Positions 40,500 to 48,641 of a stretch of 64,000 bases of DNA are shown here, piece by piece (the stretch's first letter is position 1; every line of letters starts with the position of its first letter). The notes under the pieces are model-generated. The model had not been told where the DNA came from. It was given only the letters and a program-made list of their open reading frames with translations, and searched no databases. The translations under genes and the position numbers were made by a program. Source of the stretch: Vineibacter terrae (lineage in GTDB: Bacteria > Pseudomonadota > Alphaproteobacteria > Reyranellales > Reyranellaceae); NCBI RefSeq assembly GCF_008039615.1, contig NZ_VDUZ01000001.1, positions 242,834-306,833 of the forward strand, given 5' to 3'.

Positions 40500-40782
40500 C
40501 CAACGCATATCGGTGGCCAACGACACCTTCGCCGCCACCGAAGCGCTGCCGCTGCCCGGCACCGCCGCCATCCGGTCCGCCTTCACGCCCGTCACACTCG
40601 CCATCTCCGCACCGCAGGGCGTGTTCACCCATCCGCGCTCCGGCTTCGCGACGATCCAGGACTTCATCGCCGCGGCCAAGGCGCGGCCCGGTGGCCTGAA
40701 CGTCGGCGTGCCCGGCATCGGCAGCTCACAGCATCTCACCAGCGAGCTGCTGCTGCGCGCCGCCGGCAAGACGCACGATTGA
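40500..40782 (+). pseudogene. Fragment of a tripartite tricarboxylate transporter binding protein (TctC/Bug)
   Basis: The segment FTPVTLAISAPQGVFTHPRS followed by LNVGVPGIGSSQHLTSELLL matches the central part of Bug-type periplasmic binding proteins, which are about 320 residues. Only about 85 such residues remain, with no signal peptide and no C-terminal lobe. Compare the intact paralogue at 51,528. The coding remnant stops directly before a family E repeat. Confidence 0.75.
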
Positions 40783-40790
40783 GCGGACGG

Positions 40791-40882
40791 ACCGCGCGGC
40801 TCCTGCGGCGCTCCTCGTCTTGTCGCGGCAATGCCATAAGCGCGCCGGGAGGCGCGCGTTCCGGCATACGCCGCCGTGCGCC
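40791..40882. repeat. Family E repeat, copy 1
   Basis: It shares CGCGGCTCCTG near its start, GCGCGCCGGGAGGCGCGCG in the middle (a 7-base hairpin with a GGGA loop) and ACGCCGCCG near its end with copy 2 at 48,551. It separates the TctC fragment from the GNAT gene. Confidence 0.75.
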
Positions 40883-41010
40883 ATCCGAGAACCCGGCAGG
40901 CGCAGCCGGTCGAGGTGCTGCGTCGGGCTAAAGCCACGGACCGCAATTGCATGAACGCGCGCATGGCCTGGCGCTTCGGCCGTGCCGCCGTGCTATCGTG
41001 CGGCACCGTG

Positions 41011-41553
41011 ATGACCCTGCGCCCCTTCGGCGAAGGCGACTTTGATCGCCTGATCTCGTGGGTGAGGACGCCCGACGAGCTTGCGCGGTGGTGCGGGACC
41101 TTCTTCAGCTTCCCGCTCGATCGGGCGCAGCTTTTCCGGTACGTCGAGTCCGCGCGACAGCCCAACATGCGCGAAATCTTTGCCGCGATCGGCGCGACGC
41201 GCGACGTCGTCGGCCACATCGAGATCAGCATGATCTGGCCTCACCTGTCGTGCCGCCTCTCCCGTGTGCTGATCGCACCGCAAGCCCGCGGGCAGGGCCT
41301 GGGCGGCCTTCTGGTAAAGCGCGCGATCACGCATGCCTTTGAGACGCATCACGTCGATCGTATCGATCTCGGTGTCGCGACAGACAACGTCGCTGCGATC
41401 GCCTGCTACGAGGCCCAGGGCTTTGGCCGGGTGGGCTTGTGGGTCAAGGCGATGGTCGCAGACGGAAATGCGATCGACGTGTGCTGGATGACCTTGACCC
41501 GGGCGGCATGGTCGACCCGACTGGCCGACGCCGCCGGCGGGCCCCCTGGATGA
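41011..41553 (+). CDS. GNAT family N-acetyltransferase
   Basis: The 180-residue protein begins MTLRPFGEGDFDRLISWV and has the GNAT acetyl-CoA-binding motif RVLIAPQARGQGLGGLLVKR with motif B VATDNVAAIACYEAQGFGRV. It transfers an acetyl group to an unknown amine. The start at 41011 gives the usual family N-terminus; an in-frame ATG at 40,951 would add 20 atypical residues. It is followed 16 bases later by a TfoX-domain gene on the same strand. Confidence 0.82.
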   Translation: MTLRPFGEGDFDRLISWVRTPDELARWCGTFFSFPLDRAQLFRYVESARQPNMREIFAAIGATRDVVGHIEISMIWPHLSCRLSRVLIAPQARGQGLGGLLVKRAITHAFETHHVDRIDLGVATDNVAAIACYEAQGFGRVGLWVKAMVADGNAIDVCWMTLTRAAWSTRLADAAGGPPG

Positions 41554-41569
41554 TCGCCGAGGATCGACG

Positions 41570-41953
41570 ATGACAGCCAGCGACAGCTTCGCTGCGTTCC
41601 TGCGCGATCAGCTCGCGCCGCTCGGCCGCGTCACCATGCGGCGCATGTTCGGCAAGACGGGCGTGTTCTGCGACGGCGTGATGCTCGGGATGGTGACAGA
41701 GGACACGTTCTATGTCCGCGTCGACGCGCATAACCGCGCGACGTTCAAGGAGGCCGAGTCCGCGCCGCCCCTCAACTACGAGAAGAAGGGCAGCACCATA
41801 GACCTCGCGTTCTGGCGCGTGCCGGAGCGGCTGATCGACGAGCCCGACGAGCTTGTCCTGTGGGCGCGCGCCGCGCTGGCGGCGGCGCGCCGCGTCGCGG
41901 CCAAGCGGCAACGGGCGGCGCCACGGCGCAAGCCAAAGCCGCGCCCGTCGTGA
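41570..41953 (+). CDS. TfoX/Sxy N-terminal domain protein
   Basis: The 127-residue protein has the TfoX N-terminal domain: RDQLAPLGRVTMRRMFGKTG, FCDGVMLGMVTEDTFYVRVD, and LNYEKKGSTIDLAFWRVPE. The C-terminal TfoX domain found in competence regulators is absent. The tail is a basic stretch (AAKRQRAAPRRKPKPRPS) that may bind nucleic acid. Stand-alone TfoX-N proteins are widespread in alphaproteobacteria and have no settled role. Confidence 0.85.
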   Translation: MTASDSFAAFLRDQLAPLGRVTMRRMFGKTGVFCDGVMLGMVTEDTFYVRVDAHNRATFKEAESAPPLNYEKKGSTIDLAFWRVPERLIDEPDELVLWARAALAAARRVAAKRQRAAPRRKPKPRPS

Positions 41954-42132
41954 CGACGCGCTCCGTCACCCCGCCCTTGCGATCACCTATACGTACCCGC
42001 CGGGTGGGCACCTGCCATCGACCGGCGGCCCTATCGGCCCGGCCGCGCCGGTGGCAGAGTCGGGCAGGACTACCCACGTTCCATGGAAGGCCGCGCCCTT
42101 TCATGCCCCCTCTTCCTGCGCGGGAGGCCATC

Positions 42133-42579
42133 ATGGCAGAGACCCCGATCAAAGGCGTGCCGATCCTCGACGTCACGGAGTCGGGCTGCACGCCCGACGG
42201 CCGCTACATCTGGCTGCATTTCAAGCTGCCCGGCGGCAACGCGCACAATTTCCTGCTCGACGTGGAGCAGGTCGACAAGACCATCGACATGATGCGCCGG
42301 GCGGCCGCGAAGGCAGCCGACCTGCAGGCCGAGCCGTCGGTCGTCATGGGCGCCGACCACACCCTGGTCCGGCCGATCGACGTGAAGTCGATCGCGGTCA
42401 GCACGTCGTGGCGGCACCGCGGCGGCGTCATCTTCAGCGCCACCGACAACGACAACCTGTCGACGGCCCTGGTGCTGCCCCTGGCCCTGGCGCGCCAGCT
42501 CGCGGCGCAGCTGCCCGCGGTCGTCGAGGAGATCGCCACCAAGATGCGTCCTACCGGGCCGCGGCGCTCGATGCATTGA
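42133..42579 (+). CDS. Hypothetical protein, 148 residues
   Basis: A soluble protein starting MAETPIKGVPILDVTESGCT with two similar beta-rich halves: GRYIWLHFKLPGGNAHNFLL and GGVIFSATDNDNLSTALVLP. The second half ends in the helix LALARQLAAQLPAVVEEIAT. No family is recognised. The start at 42133 follows GGGAGG. It has good codon bias for the genome. Confidence 0.6.
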   Translation: MAETPIKGVPILDVTESGCTPDGRYIWLHFKLPGGNAHNFLLDVEQVDKTIDMMRRAAAKAADLQAEPSVVMGADHTLVRPIDVKSIAVSTSWRHRGGVIFSATDNDNLSTALVLPLALARQLAAQLPAVVEEIATKMRPTGPRRSMH

Positions 42580-42838
42580 GCGGCGTGCCTGCCCACGCCT
42601 CATAGCGAGTCGCCACAAATGCCGCGGTTTCAGTCCGCGTGATGGTTCGAAAACCACAGGGACGGCGCTTGCCGCTTTCCCGCCAGGCGATCGATCGAGC
42701 CTGAAGACGCGCTTCAGGACCCCGAAATTTGCACTTTGTAGAGTGCTCTACCCGATCACCGTCCCGTCAGGCCGAGGTTCGGTGATAGCCTCGGCGCTGC
42801 AAGCCTCAATCGGTGGCCGGGGCAAAGGGGGGGCCTCG

Positions 42839-43174
42839 ATGCGTTCGCATGCTGACGTTTCCCGGAACGCCCGTCGCCTGGCAGCGTGGCTGCTGACGGC
42901 GGCGGCGGCCCTGCCGCCGCAGGGCGCCTGGGGCCAGACCCTGATCGATGCGCTCATGTCGACCTACAACACCAATCCCGACCTGCTGGGGCAGCGCGCG
43001 CAGCTGCGCCAGATCGACGAGACGGTGAACCCGGCGCTGGCCGACCGGCGGCCCCCGGTCCGGGCTCAGGCCGACTACGGCATCCACCGGCAGAACAGCT
43101 CGCTCCGCCGCCCCAACGTGCCGGACCTGGGCTCGCGCGGTCATTTCCGTCCTACGGGGAATAGCCAGCGATGA
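42839..43174 (+). pseudogene. TolC-family outer-membrane protein fragment (N-terminus only)
   Basis: The signal-peptide region (RRLAAWLLTAAAALPPQGAWG) and the opening of a TolC protein are present: QTLIDALMSTYNTNPDLLGQ, then NPALADRRPPVRAQADYG. After about 90 residues the similarity ends and the frame closes, whereas TolC proteins have more than 400 residues. The stop overlaps the next start (ATGA). It is a truncated gene whose product would lack the barrel and most of the tunnel. Confidence 0.8.
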
Positions 43175-43491
43175 CCCGGGGAACCCGAAGAGCCGGCGGT
43201 GCTCGTCGCCCCGTGGCAACGGAACCGCCCATTCTCCAGGCGCTCCGCAACGCCCTGGTGAGGGAGGTCCAGCGCCAGTATGACGCCGGCGCCCAGCCGG
43301 GCCACTTCGCGGATCTCGACGGTTTCATGGTCCCGGCCGATGAGGACAGCCATGACGTCTTTGCCGTCTTCGACACGGAGCTGCGGATCACCCCGATCAT
43401 CGTGGCCGTCCTCAAGGAGCTGCGGAAGCTGGAAGATGGCGAGATCCCGGATGTGATCGATGGGGTGTTGAAGGCCGCGCCGGTCGACTGA
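43171..43491 (+). CDS. Hypothetical protein, 106 residues, coupled to the TolC fragment
   Basis: A soluble protein with VATEPPILQALRNALVREVQ, an acidic middle (FMVPADEDSHDVFAVFD) and a C-terminal helix IVAVLKELRKLEDGEIPDVI. Its ATG overlaps the stop of the TolC fragment and its own stop overlaps the next start (TGATG). No family is recognised. It may be a genuine small gene inserted between fragments. Confidence 0.45.
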   Translation: MTRGTRRAGGARRPVATEPPILQALRNALVREVQRQYDAGAQPGHFADLDGFMVPADEDSHDVFAVFDTELRITPIIVAVLKELRKLEDGEIPDVIDGVLKAAPVD

Positions 43492-43691
43492 TGTCGGCCG
43501 CTGTTCCGTCCGATCAGCCGGGCGCGCCACCGTCTACGGACAAGACGGCTGGCTTCGGCTCGATCACGGAGATTGCGTTCGACTACAAGTTCGGGAACCT
43601 GAGCCGATTCGGCGCCCAGTACAAACGCCTGTTTGGCGAGCGTCCATCCGATACATTGCGCGCGGCCCGCTCGGCCATCGCAGGACCATGA
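43491..43691 (+). pseudogene. AraC-family regulator fragment (C-terminal helix-turn-helix end)
   Basis: After about 25 unrelated residues the frame reads ITEIAFDYKFGNLSRFGAQY, then KRLFGERPSDTLRAAR. This is the second helix-turn-helix of an AraC-type DNA-binding domain. The first helix-turn-helix and the sensing domain are missing. It lies 165 bases before an intact AraC gene, with which it need not share an origin. Confidence 0.7.
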
Positions 43692-43774
43692 GCAGGCAGC
43701 GACAATGAAAGGCCGGTGCGCCCAGGCCAGTCCGAACGTTCATTGGAAGCCGGCCGGTCAGCGATCAGCTTGCA

Positions 43775-43800
43775 GGTTCGCATTCCGGATAGTGGTGTCC
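43775..43800 (+). promoter_or_regulatory. Conserved upstream motif, copy 1
   Basis: GGTTCGCATTCCGGATAGTG followed by GTGTCC is nearly identical to the element at 44,872. Both lie about 50-80 bases upstream of a gene start. It is a candidate binding site for the AraC regulator encoded next to it, or a shared promoter. Confidence 0.5.
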
Positions 43801-43855
43801 TTCCGTCCGTGCTGCGCTGTAGCAAACGCCAAGGATATGGCGGGGGGACACTTCC

Positions 43856-44830
43856 ATGGAAGAGCCGCTAGCGCGACAGCATGAGCGCGTTGGCTTTCCG
43901 CGAACGTATTTTCGCGATTGCGACGAGCTCGCCGCTGCGTACAGAGCCTGGGGCATGGATGTCGTGCAGCTCAAGGCCGAGACGGGCGACAGCTGGACAG
44001 CATCCGACCAGCTCGGAGACCTTCGTGTCTGGGCGTCGAGCGTGACCGGCAGCTATGGTGTCCGCACCGGCCTGCCGCCAGGGACGGCGCTCATGCAGAT
44101 CCACTCGGGCCCGCACGGACGCAGGCGAATCGGCGGCATGGAGCTTGGCAACAGCGATATTCTCGCCGGCTTCGCAGGACTCGAGCTCACCGGGATCGTG
44201 GACCAGCAGCGCCGTGGCATCAGCTTCGTGATGCCTATCGACACTGTCACGGCGGCGTTGGCGGCCCGGGCGCCCGGGTCGGACAGAGTGACGCGCGGGG
44301 TCTCACCGCTGGTTCTCTCGGGGTGCTCGTCGAGGGTCGCGGCGCTGAGCCGGCTCATCGACGCCGCGATGTGTCTCGAGAGCGAGCACGACAGGCGCCT
44401 GGCAGCCAACGATATCACCGACCTGCTGGTGAGCACCCTGCTCTCGCCGTGGCACCGCGCAACAGAGACCACCTATCGCGTGCCGATCCTTCAGCGCCTC
44501 CCGATCGTGCGACGCGCCGAGGAATTCATGCGGGCGCGGCTGGGCGACCCGCTCAGCCTCCATGACATCTGCCTTGCGGCGCGGGCGAGCCAGCGTTCGG
44601 TCGAGTACGCATTTAGCAGCACCTATGGATTGGGGCCAAAGCAATACCTCAGGGTGCTGCGCCTCAACGCCGTCTGGCGGGCCTTGATGTCGCAGCCGCC
44701 GAAGACGGAAAAGATCAGCGAAATCGCGCGACGTCACGGGCTCTGGCACATGGGGCATTTCGCCACCGACTATTGCCGCATGTTCGGCGAATCGCCTCAG
44801 CAGGCCCGGGCGCGGCGCTGGCGGCAGTGA
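43856..44830 (+). CDS. AraC family transcriptional regulator
   Basis: The 324-residue protein has an N-terminal cupin-like sensing region (VWASSVTGSYGVRTGLPPG onward) of the AraC-binding-like type. The C-terminal double helix-turn-helix has LSLHDICLAARASQRSVEYA, with FSSTYGLGPKQYLRVLRLN after it, and ISEIARRHGLWHMGHFATDY. It is full-length. The start at 43856 is preceded by GGGGGACACTTCC. Nearly identical motifs lie upstream of this gene and of the next one, hinting at autoregulation and a shared target. Confidence 0.88.
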   Translation: MEEPLARQHERVGFPRTYFRDCDELAAAYRAWGMDVVQLKAETGDSWTASDQLGDLRVWASSVTGSYGVRTGLPPGTALMQIHSGPHGRRRIGGMELGNSDILAGFAGLELTGIVDQQRRGISFVMPIDTVTAALAARAPGSDRVTRGVSPLVLSGCSSRVAALSRLIDAAMCLESEHDRRLAANDITDLLVSTLLSPWHRATETTYRVPILQRLPIVRRAEEFMRARLGDPLSLHDICLAARASQRSVEYAFSSTYGLGPKQYLRVLRLNAVWRALMSQPPKTEKISEIARRHGLWHMGHFATDYCRMFGESPQQARARRWRQ

Positions 44831-44871
44831 CGACGATCCGGCTCACGCCGGCAGCATCGCCGAGCCCGGCC

Positions 44872-44898
44872 GGTTCGCATTTCGGATAGAGGTCGTCC
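44872..44898 (+). promoter_or_regulatory. Conserved upstream motif, copy 2
   Basis: GGTTCGCATTTCGGATAGAG followed by GTCGTCC matches the element at 43,775 with two substitutions in the first 20 bases. It is 49 bases upstream of the next gene. Confidence 0.5.
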
Positions 44899-44946
44899 TC
44901 TGTCCGGCCATACTTGCCCGCCGTCATCGTAACGGCGGAGGATGCG

Positions 44947-45534
44947 ATGACCAGTCTTGCGAAGCGATACGCGACCATAGCGGCTCTTGCCCTGGCCCTG
45001 GCAGCGCTCGATGGCGCCTGGGCACAGGCGCCGGTCGCGGGCATAGCGACGGTGACCTCGTCAAGCGGCGAGGCCAAGGTGACCGCTGTCGATCCAGCGA
45101 CCCGCGTCGTCACCATAGTGACCGCCGACGGACGCACCGTCACGGGCAAGGTCGGCGATCGGGTTCAGAACCTTGAGCAAGTGAAGGCCGGCGACATTGC
45201 CGTGGTCACGTACGAGGAGCGAACGAGCTTCGTCCTCTCGGAGCCGGGCACGAAGGTCCCAGGCGCCGGCGAGGTGGTGGTGTCCGCCCGCGCCGCCAAG
45301 GGCCAGCTGCCGGCGGCCGGCCTGATGCGGCAGAGCCTCGCCAACTACACGGTCGTCAGCACCAACACCCAAGCCAACACGATCACGCTCGTGAACGCGG
45401 CCGGTGGCGAGGTTCGCACCTTCGACGTGATGGATGCCACGGCGCGCGCCATGCTGCCTCGGGTCAAGCCCGGCAACTTCCTGACGGCGATCGACCGCCA
45501 GACCCTGATCGCCACGATCGCGCGCAAGCCGTAG
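44947..45534 (+). CDS. Secreted hypothetical protein, probable AraC target
   Basis: The 195-residue protein has a signal peptide (MTSLAKRYATIAALALALAA, cleavage near AWAQA). The beta-rich mature part has two similar OB-like segments: VTAVDPATRVVTIVTADGRT and YTVVSTNTQANTITLVNAAG. The repeat pattern of residue modification, log and identity motifs resembles DUF5666-type periplasmic proteins, but I cannot assign the family. It shares an upstream motif with the adjacent AraC gene. The start at 44947 follows GGCGGAGG. Confidence 0.65.
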   Translation: MTSLAKRYATIAALALALAALDGAWAQAPVAGIATVTSSSGEAKVTAVDPATRVVTIVTADGRTVTGKVGDRVQNLEQVKAGDIAVVTYEERTSFVLSEPGTKVPGAGEVVVSARAAKGQLPAAGLMRQSLANYTVVSTNTQANTITLVNAAGGEVRTFDVMDATARAMLPRVKPGNFLTAIDRQTLIATIARKP

Positions 45535-45616
45535 GCCGGCAGCGGGAATGCAGCGACCCGGCCCGCCATGCGCGCCGGCCATCCCGCTGCGGTCAGCCCG
45601 CACGGTCCAGGTCCGA

Positions 45617-45736
45617 TCCAGTACCCGGAATCGCTGGTCGCTGACAGACCCGTCATCCCGAGCGCAGCGAGGGATCTCCTGCGAGAGACGCACGGTGCGC
45701 CATTCGCGGGAGATCCCTCGCTGCGCTCGGGATGAC
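45617..45736. repeat. Family A palindromic repeat, copy 3
   Basis: The hairpin runs 45,652-45,736 with GTCATCCCGAGCGCAGCGAG at its left end. It keeps the leader CAGTACCCGGAATCGCTGGT seen before copy 1. It fills most of the 290-base gap before the LprI-type gene. Confidence 0.88.
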
Positions 45737-45825
45737 AGTTACGGCATGTCTTAATTGCGACAAAATGAGCGACCACACACTCAATGTGTTCGTGGTAATC
45801 TAATGTCCTCAAGGATGCACGCGTG

Positions 45826-46863
45826 ATGCGGTCGAATGCCTGTCGGTCCATGGTGCTGGCGCTGGCCCTGGCGGCGGCCATAGCCCCGGTGCAGGTGCAG
45901 GCGCAGGCGCCCGCGCCGGCCGATTGCGACCAGCCGGCGACGGCGGTGGCGAAGGCTGCCTGCGCGCAGAGCCTCATGGCCGCCGCGGAGAAGGCGCTGG
46001 CAGCGGCCTATGACGAGCTGGCCCAGTCGCTGCAAGGGCCCGCCCGCAACCACCTGCGCACCGAGCAGGAGGCATGGCGCGCCGCGCACAACCGCATCTG
46101 CAGCACGCAGACCGTGGGCAGCGTCACCGGCGACAATCCGCTGGACCGCCAGGAATGCATCCTGGCGCGCACGCACCGGCGCACGGCGTGGCTGCGCGCC
46201 CTGCCGGCGGGCGCCGACTATCCCTACATCGCCGAGCATGCGCGCACCGAAAGCGGCGCGGTGCCCGGCATCCGCTACGCCTTCTCCGCCATCTACCCGC
46301 GCTTCGAGCGTCCCGGCGTCGACTACCGCCAGGTCAACAAGCGGCTTTCGGCGGCGGCGGACGCGATGTTCGAAAAGCCCGATGCCGGCGATGTCATCCC
46401 CGGCCAGACGCAGCGCTGGAGCCGCGAGCTCGACTACAGCCTGGTCTTCGCCACGCCCCGTCTGGTGAGCGTCATCAGCGCCGGCAACGTCTATCTCGGC
46501 GGCGCGCATCCCGTCGGCGGCCTCGCCGTGACCATCGTCGACCTCCGGACCGGCCGGCTGGTGACGCCCAGGGACCTCTTCGTCGCCGGATTCGAGGACA
46601 AGATCCTGCCGATGGTGCAGGCCGACCTGCGCCGGCAGTTCCACGAGCAGCCCGGCTTCGACGCGGCGCTGGAGCCGGCCAGGCTGCGCAAGCTGCTGCG
46701 CCACGACGCCAGGTGGGCGGCGCGCGGCGATGCGATCGACATCGAGTTCAACGTCTACGAGGTCGGCCCGTATGCGTCCGGGCCCTATACGGTATCCCTG
46801 CCCTACACGCGCATCGCAGCGCTGATCCGGCGCGACGGGCCGCTGGCCGGCAAGGCACGCTGA
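45826..46863 (+). CDS. Secreted protein with LprI-type N-terminal and DUF3298-type C-terminal domains
   Basis: The 345-residue protein has a signal peptide (RSMVLALALAAAIAPVQVQA). A cysteine-containing helical domain of the lysozyme-inhibitor LprI/PF07007 type follows: DCDQPATAVAKAACAQSLMA, with ALAAAYDELAQSL and EQEAWRAAHNRICS. The second half matches DUF3298/RsiV-like proteins: YSLVFATPRLVSVISAG, YLGGAHPVGGLAVTIVDL and TGRLVTPRDLF. It is periplasmic. The combination suggests binding of lysozyme-like enzymes or cell-wall stress sensing. A GTG directly before the ATG at 45826 is an alternative start. Confidence 0.8.
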   Translation: MRSNACRSMVLALALAAAIAPVQVQAQAPAPADCDQPATAVAKAACAQSLMAAAEKALAAAYDELAQSLQGPARNHLRTEQEAWRAAHNRICSTQTVGSVTGDNPLDRQECILARTHRRTAWLRALPAGADYPYIAEHARTESGAVPGIRYAFSAIYPRFERPGVDYRQVNKRLSAAADAMFEKPDAGDVIPGQTQRWSRELDYSLVFATPRLVSVISAGNVYLGGAHPVGGLAVTIVDLRTGRLVTPRDLFVAGFEDKILPMVQADLRRQFHEQPGFDAALEPARLRKLLRHDARWAARGDAIDIEFNVYEVGPYASGPYTVSLPYTRIAALIRRDGPLAGKAR

Positions 46864-46883
46864 GCGGCGACGGGCGCCGGCCG

Positions 46884-47633
46884 TCAGTGGAAGGTGCGGC
46901 CGGAATCGATCACCACGGTCTGGCCGGTCATCGTCGTGGTGCGGCACATCGTGACCACCTGGTCGGCGACGTCGTCCTTGTCGGCGGCCTTGCCCAGCAG
47001 CGACGTGCTGGTGGCCTTGGCGATCTGCTCGGGAAGCAGGTTGGCCGTGGCGCGCGTGCCCTCCAGCAGGCCGGGCGCGACGCAGTTCACCAGCACCTCG
47101 GGCGCCAGCGCCACCGCCATGCATTTGGTGAGGTGGATCAGGCCGGCCTTGGAGACGGCATAGGCGATCGAGGAGCCCGTGGGGCCCAGCCCCGCGACCG
47201 AGGCGATGTTGACGATGCGCCCGATGCCCTGGCGCTTCATCACCGGCGACACGGCCTTGATGCACAGCATCGGGCCGGTGAGGTTGACGTCGATGATCCG
47301 GGTCCATTCCTCGTCGGTCAGGCCGTCGAGGTCGGCAAACGGTATCGACTTGTTGTAGGCGGCATCGTTGACGAGGATGTCGAGGCGGCCGAAGCGCCTG
47401 ACGACGTCGTCGACCATGCCCGCCACCGCCTCGCGCTTCGTGACGTCGCAGGCGAAGGCGGCAGCGGCGACCTGGTGCTGCTCGAGGTCGCGCGCGACAC
47501 TTTCGGCCTGATCCCTGCTGCGGGCATAGACCACGGCGATGTGGCAACCCTGTGCCGCAAGCGCGTGGCAGATCCGCTGGCCCAGCCCGCCATTGCCGCC
47601 GGTGACCACGGCGACCATCCCTTTCAGGTCCAT
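46884..47633 (-). CDS. Short-chain dehydrogenase/reductase (classical)
   Basis: The 249-residue SDR has the cofactor motif TGGNGGLG near residue 11, the structural NDAA, catalytic serine in NIASVAGLG, and YAVSK with tyrosine and lysine in place. It is of the FabG-like group and reduces a ketone or oxidises an alcohol with NAD(P)H. The substrate is unknown. It is convergent with the LprI-type gene and divergent from the following secreted-protein gene. Confidence 0.9.
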   Translation of the reverse strand: MDLKGMVAVVTGGNGGLGQRICHALAAQGCHIAVVYARSRDQAESVARDLEQHQVAAAAFACDVTKREAVAGMVDDVVRRFGRLDILVNDAAYNKSIPFADLDGLTDEEWTRIIDVNLTGPMLCIKAVSPVMKRQGIGRIVNIASVAGLGPTGSSIAYAVSKAGLIHLTKCMAVALAPEVLVNCVAPGLLEGTRATANLLPEQIAKATSTSLLGKAADKDDVADQVVTMCRTTTMTGQTVVIDSGRTFH

Positions 47634-47745
47634 GCGCTTCCTCCGGTGCTATTGCCTGCAGACTACGGGATGACGCAGCGCGATGGCGAGAGCTGCGGTA
47701 ATGTGCGGCACAGACACCGTGCCGCAACCGTGTCAACAGGAGCCG

Positions 47746-48549
47746 ATGTCCCGCGCCCATCCCGTGCCGCGCCGCCTCGCGGCGATCCTCGTCCTTGCCG
47801 GCCTCTGCCTGCCCGCGATCGCCGCGGCACAGCCGGCGCCGCCCTACACGCCGCCGTTCGGCGCCGGCCACAACGTCCTGATCGACGAGGGCAACCCGGG
47901 CGGCTGGTCATCGCCGCAGTCGCTGGCGGCGGCGGTCAAGGGCAACGAGATCATGGCGCCGATCAGGCCCGACCACGGCTGGACGGAAGAAGCCCAGCGC
48001 CTGGGCGCCGTGCCGCCGCTGCCGGCCACGAGCGGACGGCCGCCGCAGCCGGTGCAGCGCGTCGGGCGCCGCGGACCGGTCCTGATGCTGGCGATCGGCA
48101 ACGACAAGGTCCTGAAGCTGTTCGACTACGGCAGCCTGGGCAGCGAGGCCCGCCATGTCCACCTGTTCGAGGCCTTCCTGCCCGCGATCGGCTACTACGT
48201 GGTGCGCGTCGATGAATACGAGGAGAGCCACCGCTACCTGATCTCGGCCGCCACCGGCACCCTCACCGAGATGCTGGAGCCGCCGGTGGTGTCGCCCGAC
48301 CGCGGCCGGGCGCTGTCGTGGCACGACTCGCAGATGATCGGCCGCACGCTGGAGGTGGTGCGCATCACGGCAGCGCGCGCCATGCCGGAGACCGTGGCAT
48401 GGGAGCCCAGCCAGGACGACGGCCTGACCTACGACGTCGCCTGGGCGCCCGACAGCCAGGCCATCGTCGTCACCGAGATCAACAGCAAGACGCGGCAGCG
48501 CAAGACGCTGCGGCTGACGTTCAAGGACGGCGCCTGGCGTCCGTCGTAG
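47746..48549 (+). CDS. Secreted hypothetical protein
   Basis: The 267-residue protein has a signal peptide (RRLAAILVLAGLCLPAIAAA). The mature part has LMLAIGNDKVLKLFDYGSLG, YRYLISAATGTLTEM-like stretches and VAWAPDSQAIVVTEINSK near the C-terminus, which resembles a single beta-propeller-like blade. No family is recognised. The start at 47746 follows CAGGAG. Its stop lies one base before a family E repeat. Confidence 0.65.
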   Translation: MSRAHPVPRRLAAILVLAGLCLPAIAAAQPAPPYTPPFGAGHNVLIDEGNPGGWSSPQSLAAAVKGNEIMAPIRPDHGWTEEAQRLGAVPPLPATSGRPPQPVQRVGRRGPVLMLAIGNDKVLKLFDYGSLGSEARHVHLFEAFLPAIGYYVVRVDEYEESHRYLISAATGTLTEMLEPPVVSPDRGRALSWHDSQMIGRTLEVVRITAARAMPETVAWEPSQDDGLTYDVAWAPDSQAIVVTEINSKTRQRKTLRLTFKDGAWRPS

Positions 48550-48550
48550 G

Positions 48551-48641
48551 ACTGCGCGGCTCCTGCCGCGCTCTTCGTCTGGTCGCGGTGAGGCCATGAG
48601 CGCGCCGGGAGGCGCGCGGTCCGGCACACGCCGCCGCGCGT
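48551..48641. repeat. Family E repeat, copy 2
   Basis: It shares the order of segments with copy 1 at 40,791, including GCGCGCCGGGAGGCGCGCG. Its right end touches the stop codon of the LysR gene, so it overlaps or immediately follows both flanking genes. Confidence 0.75.
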
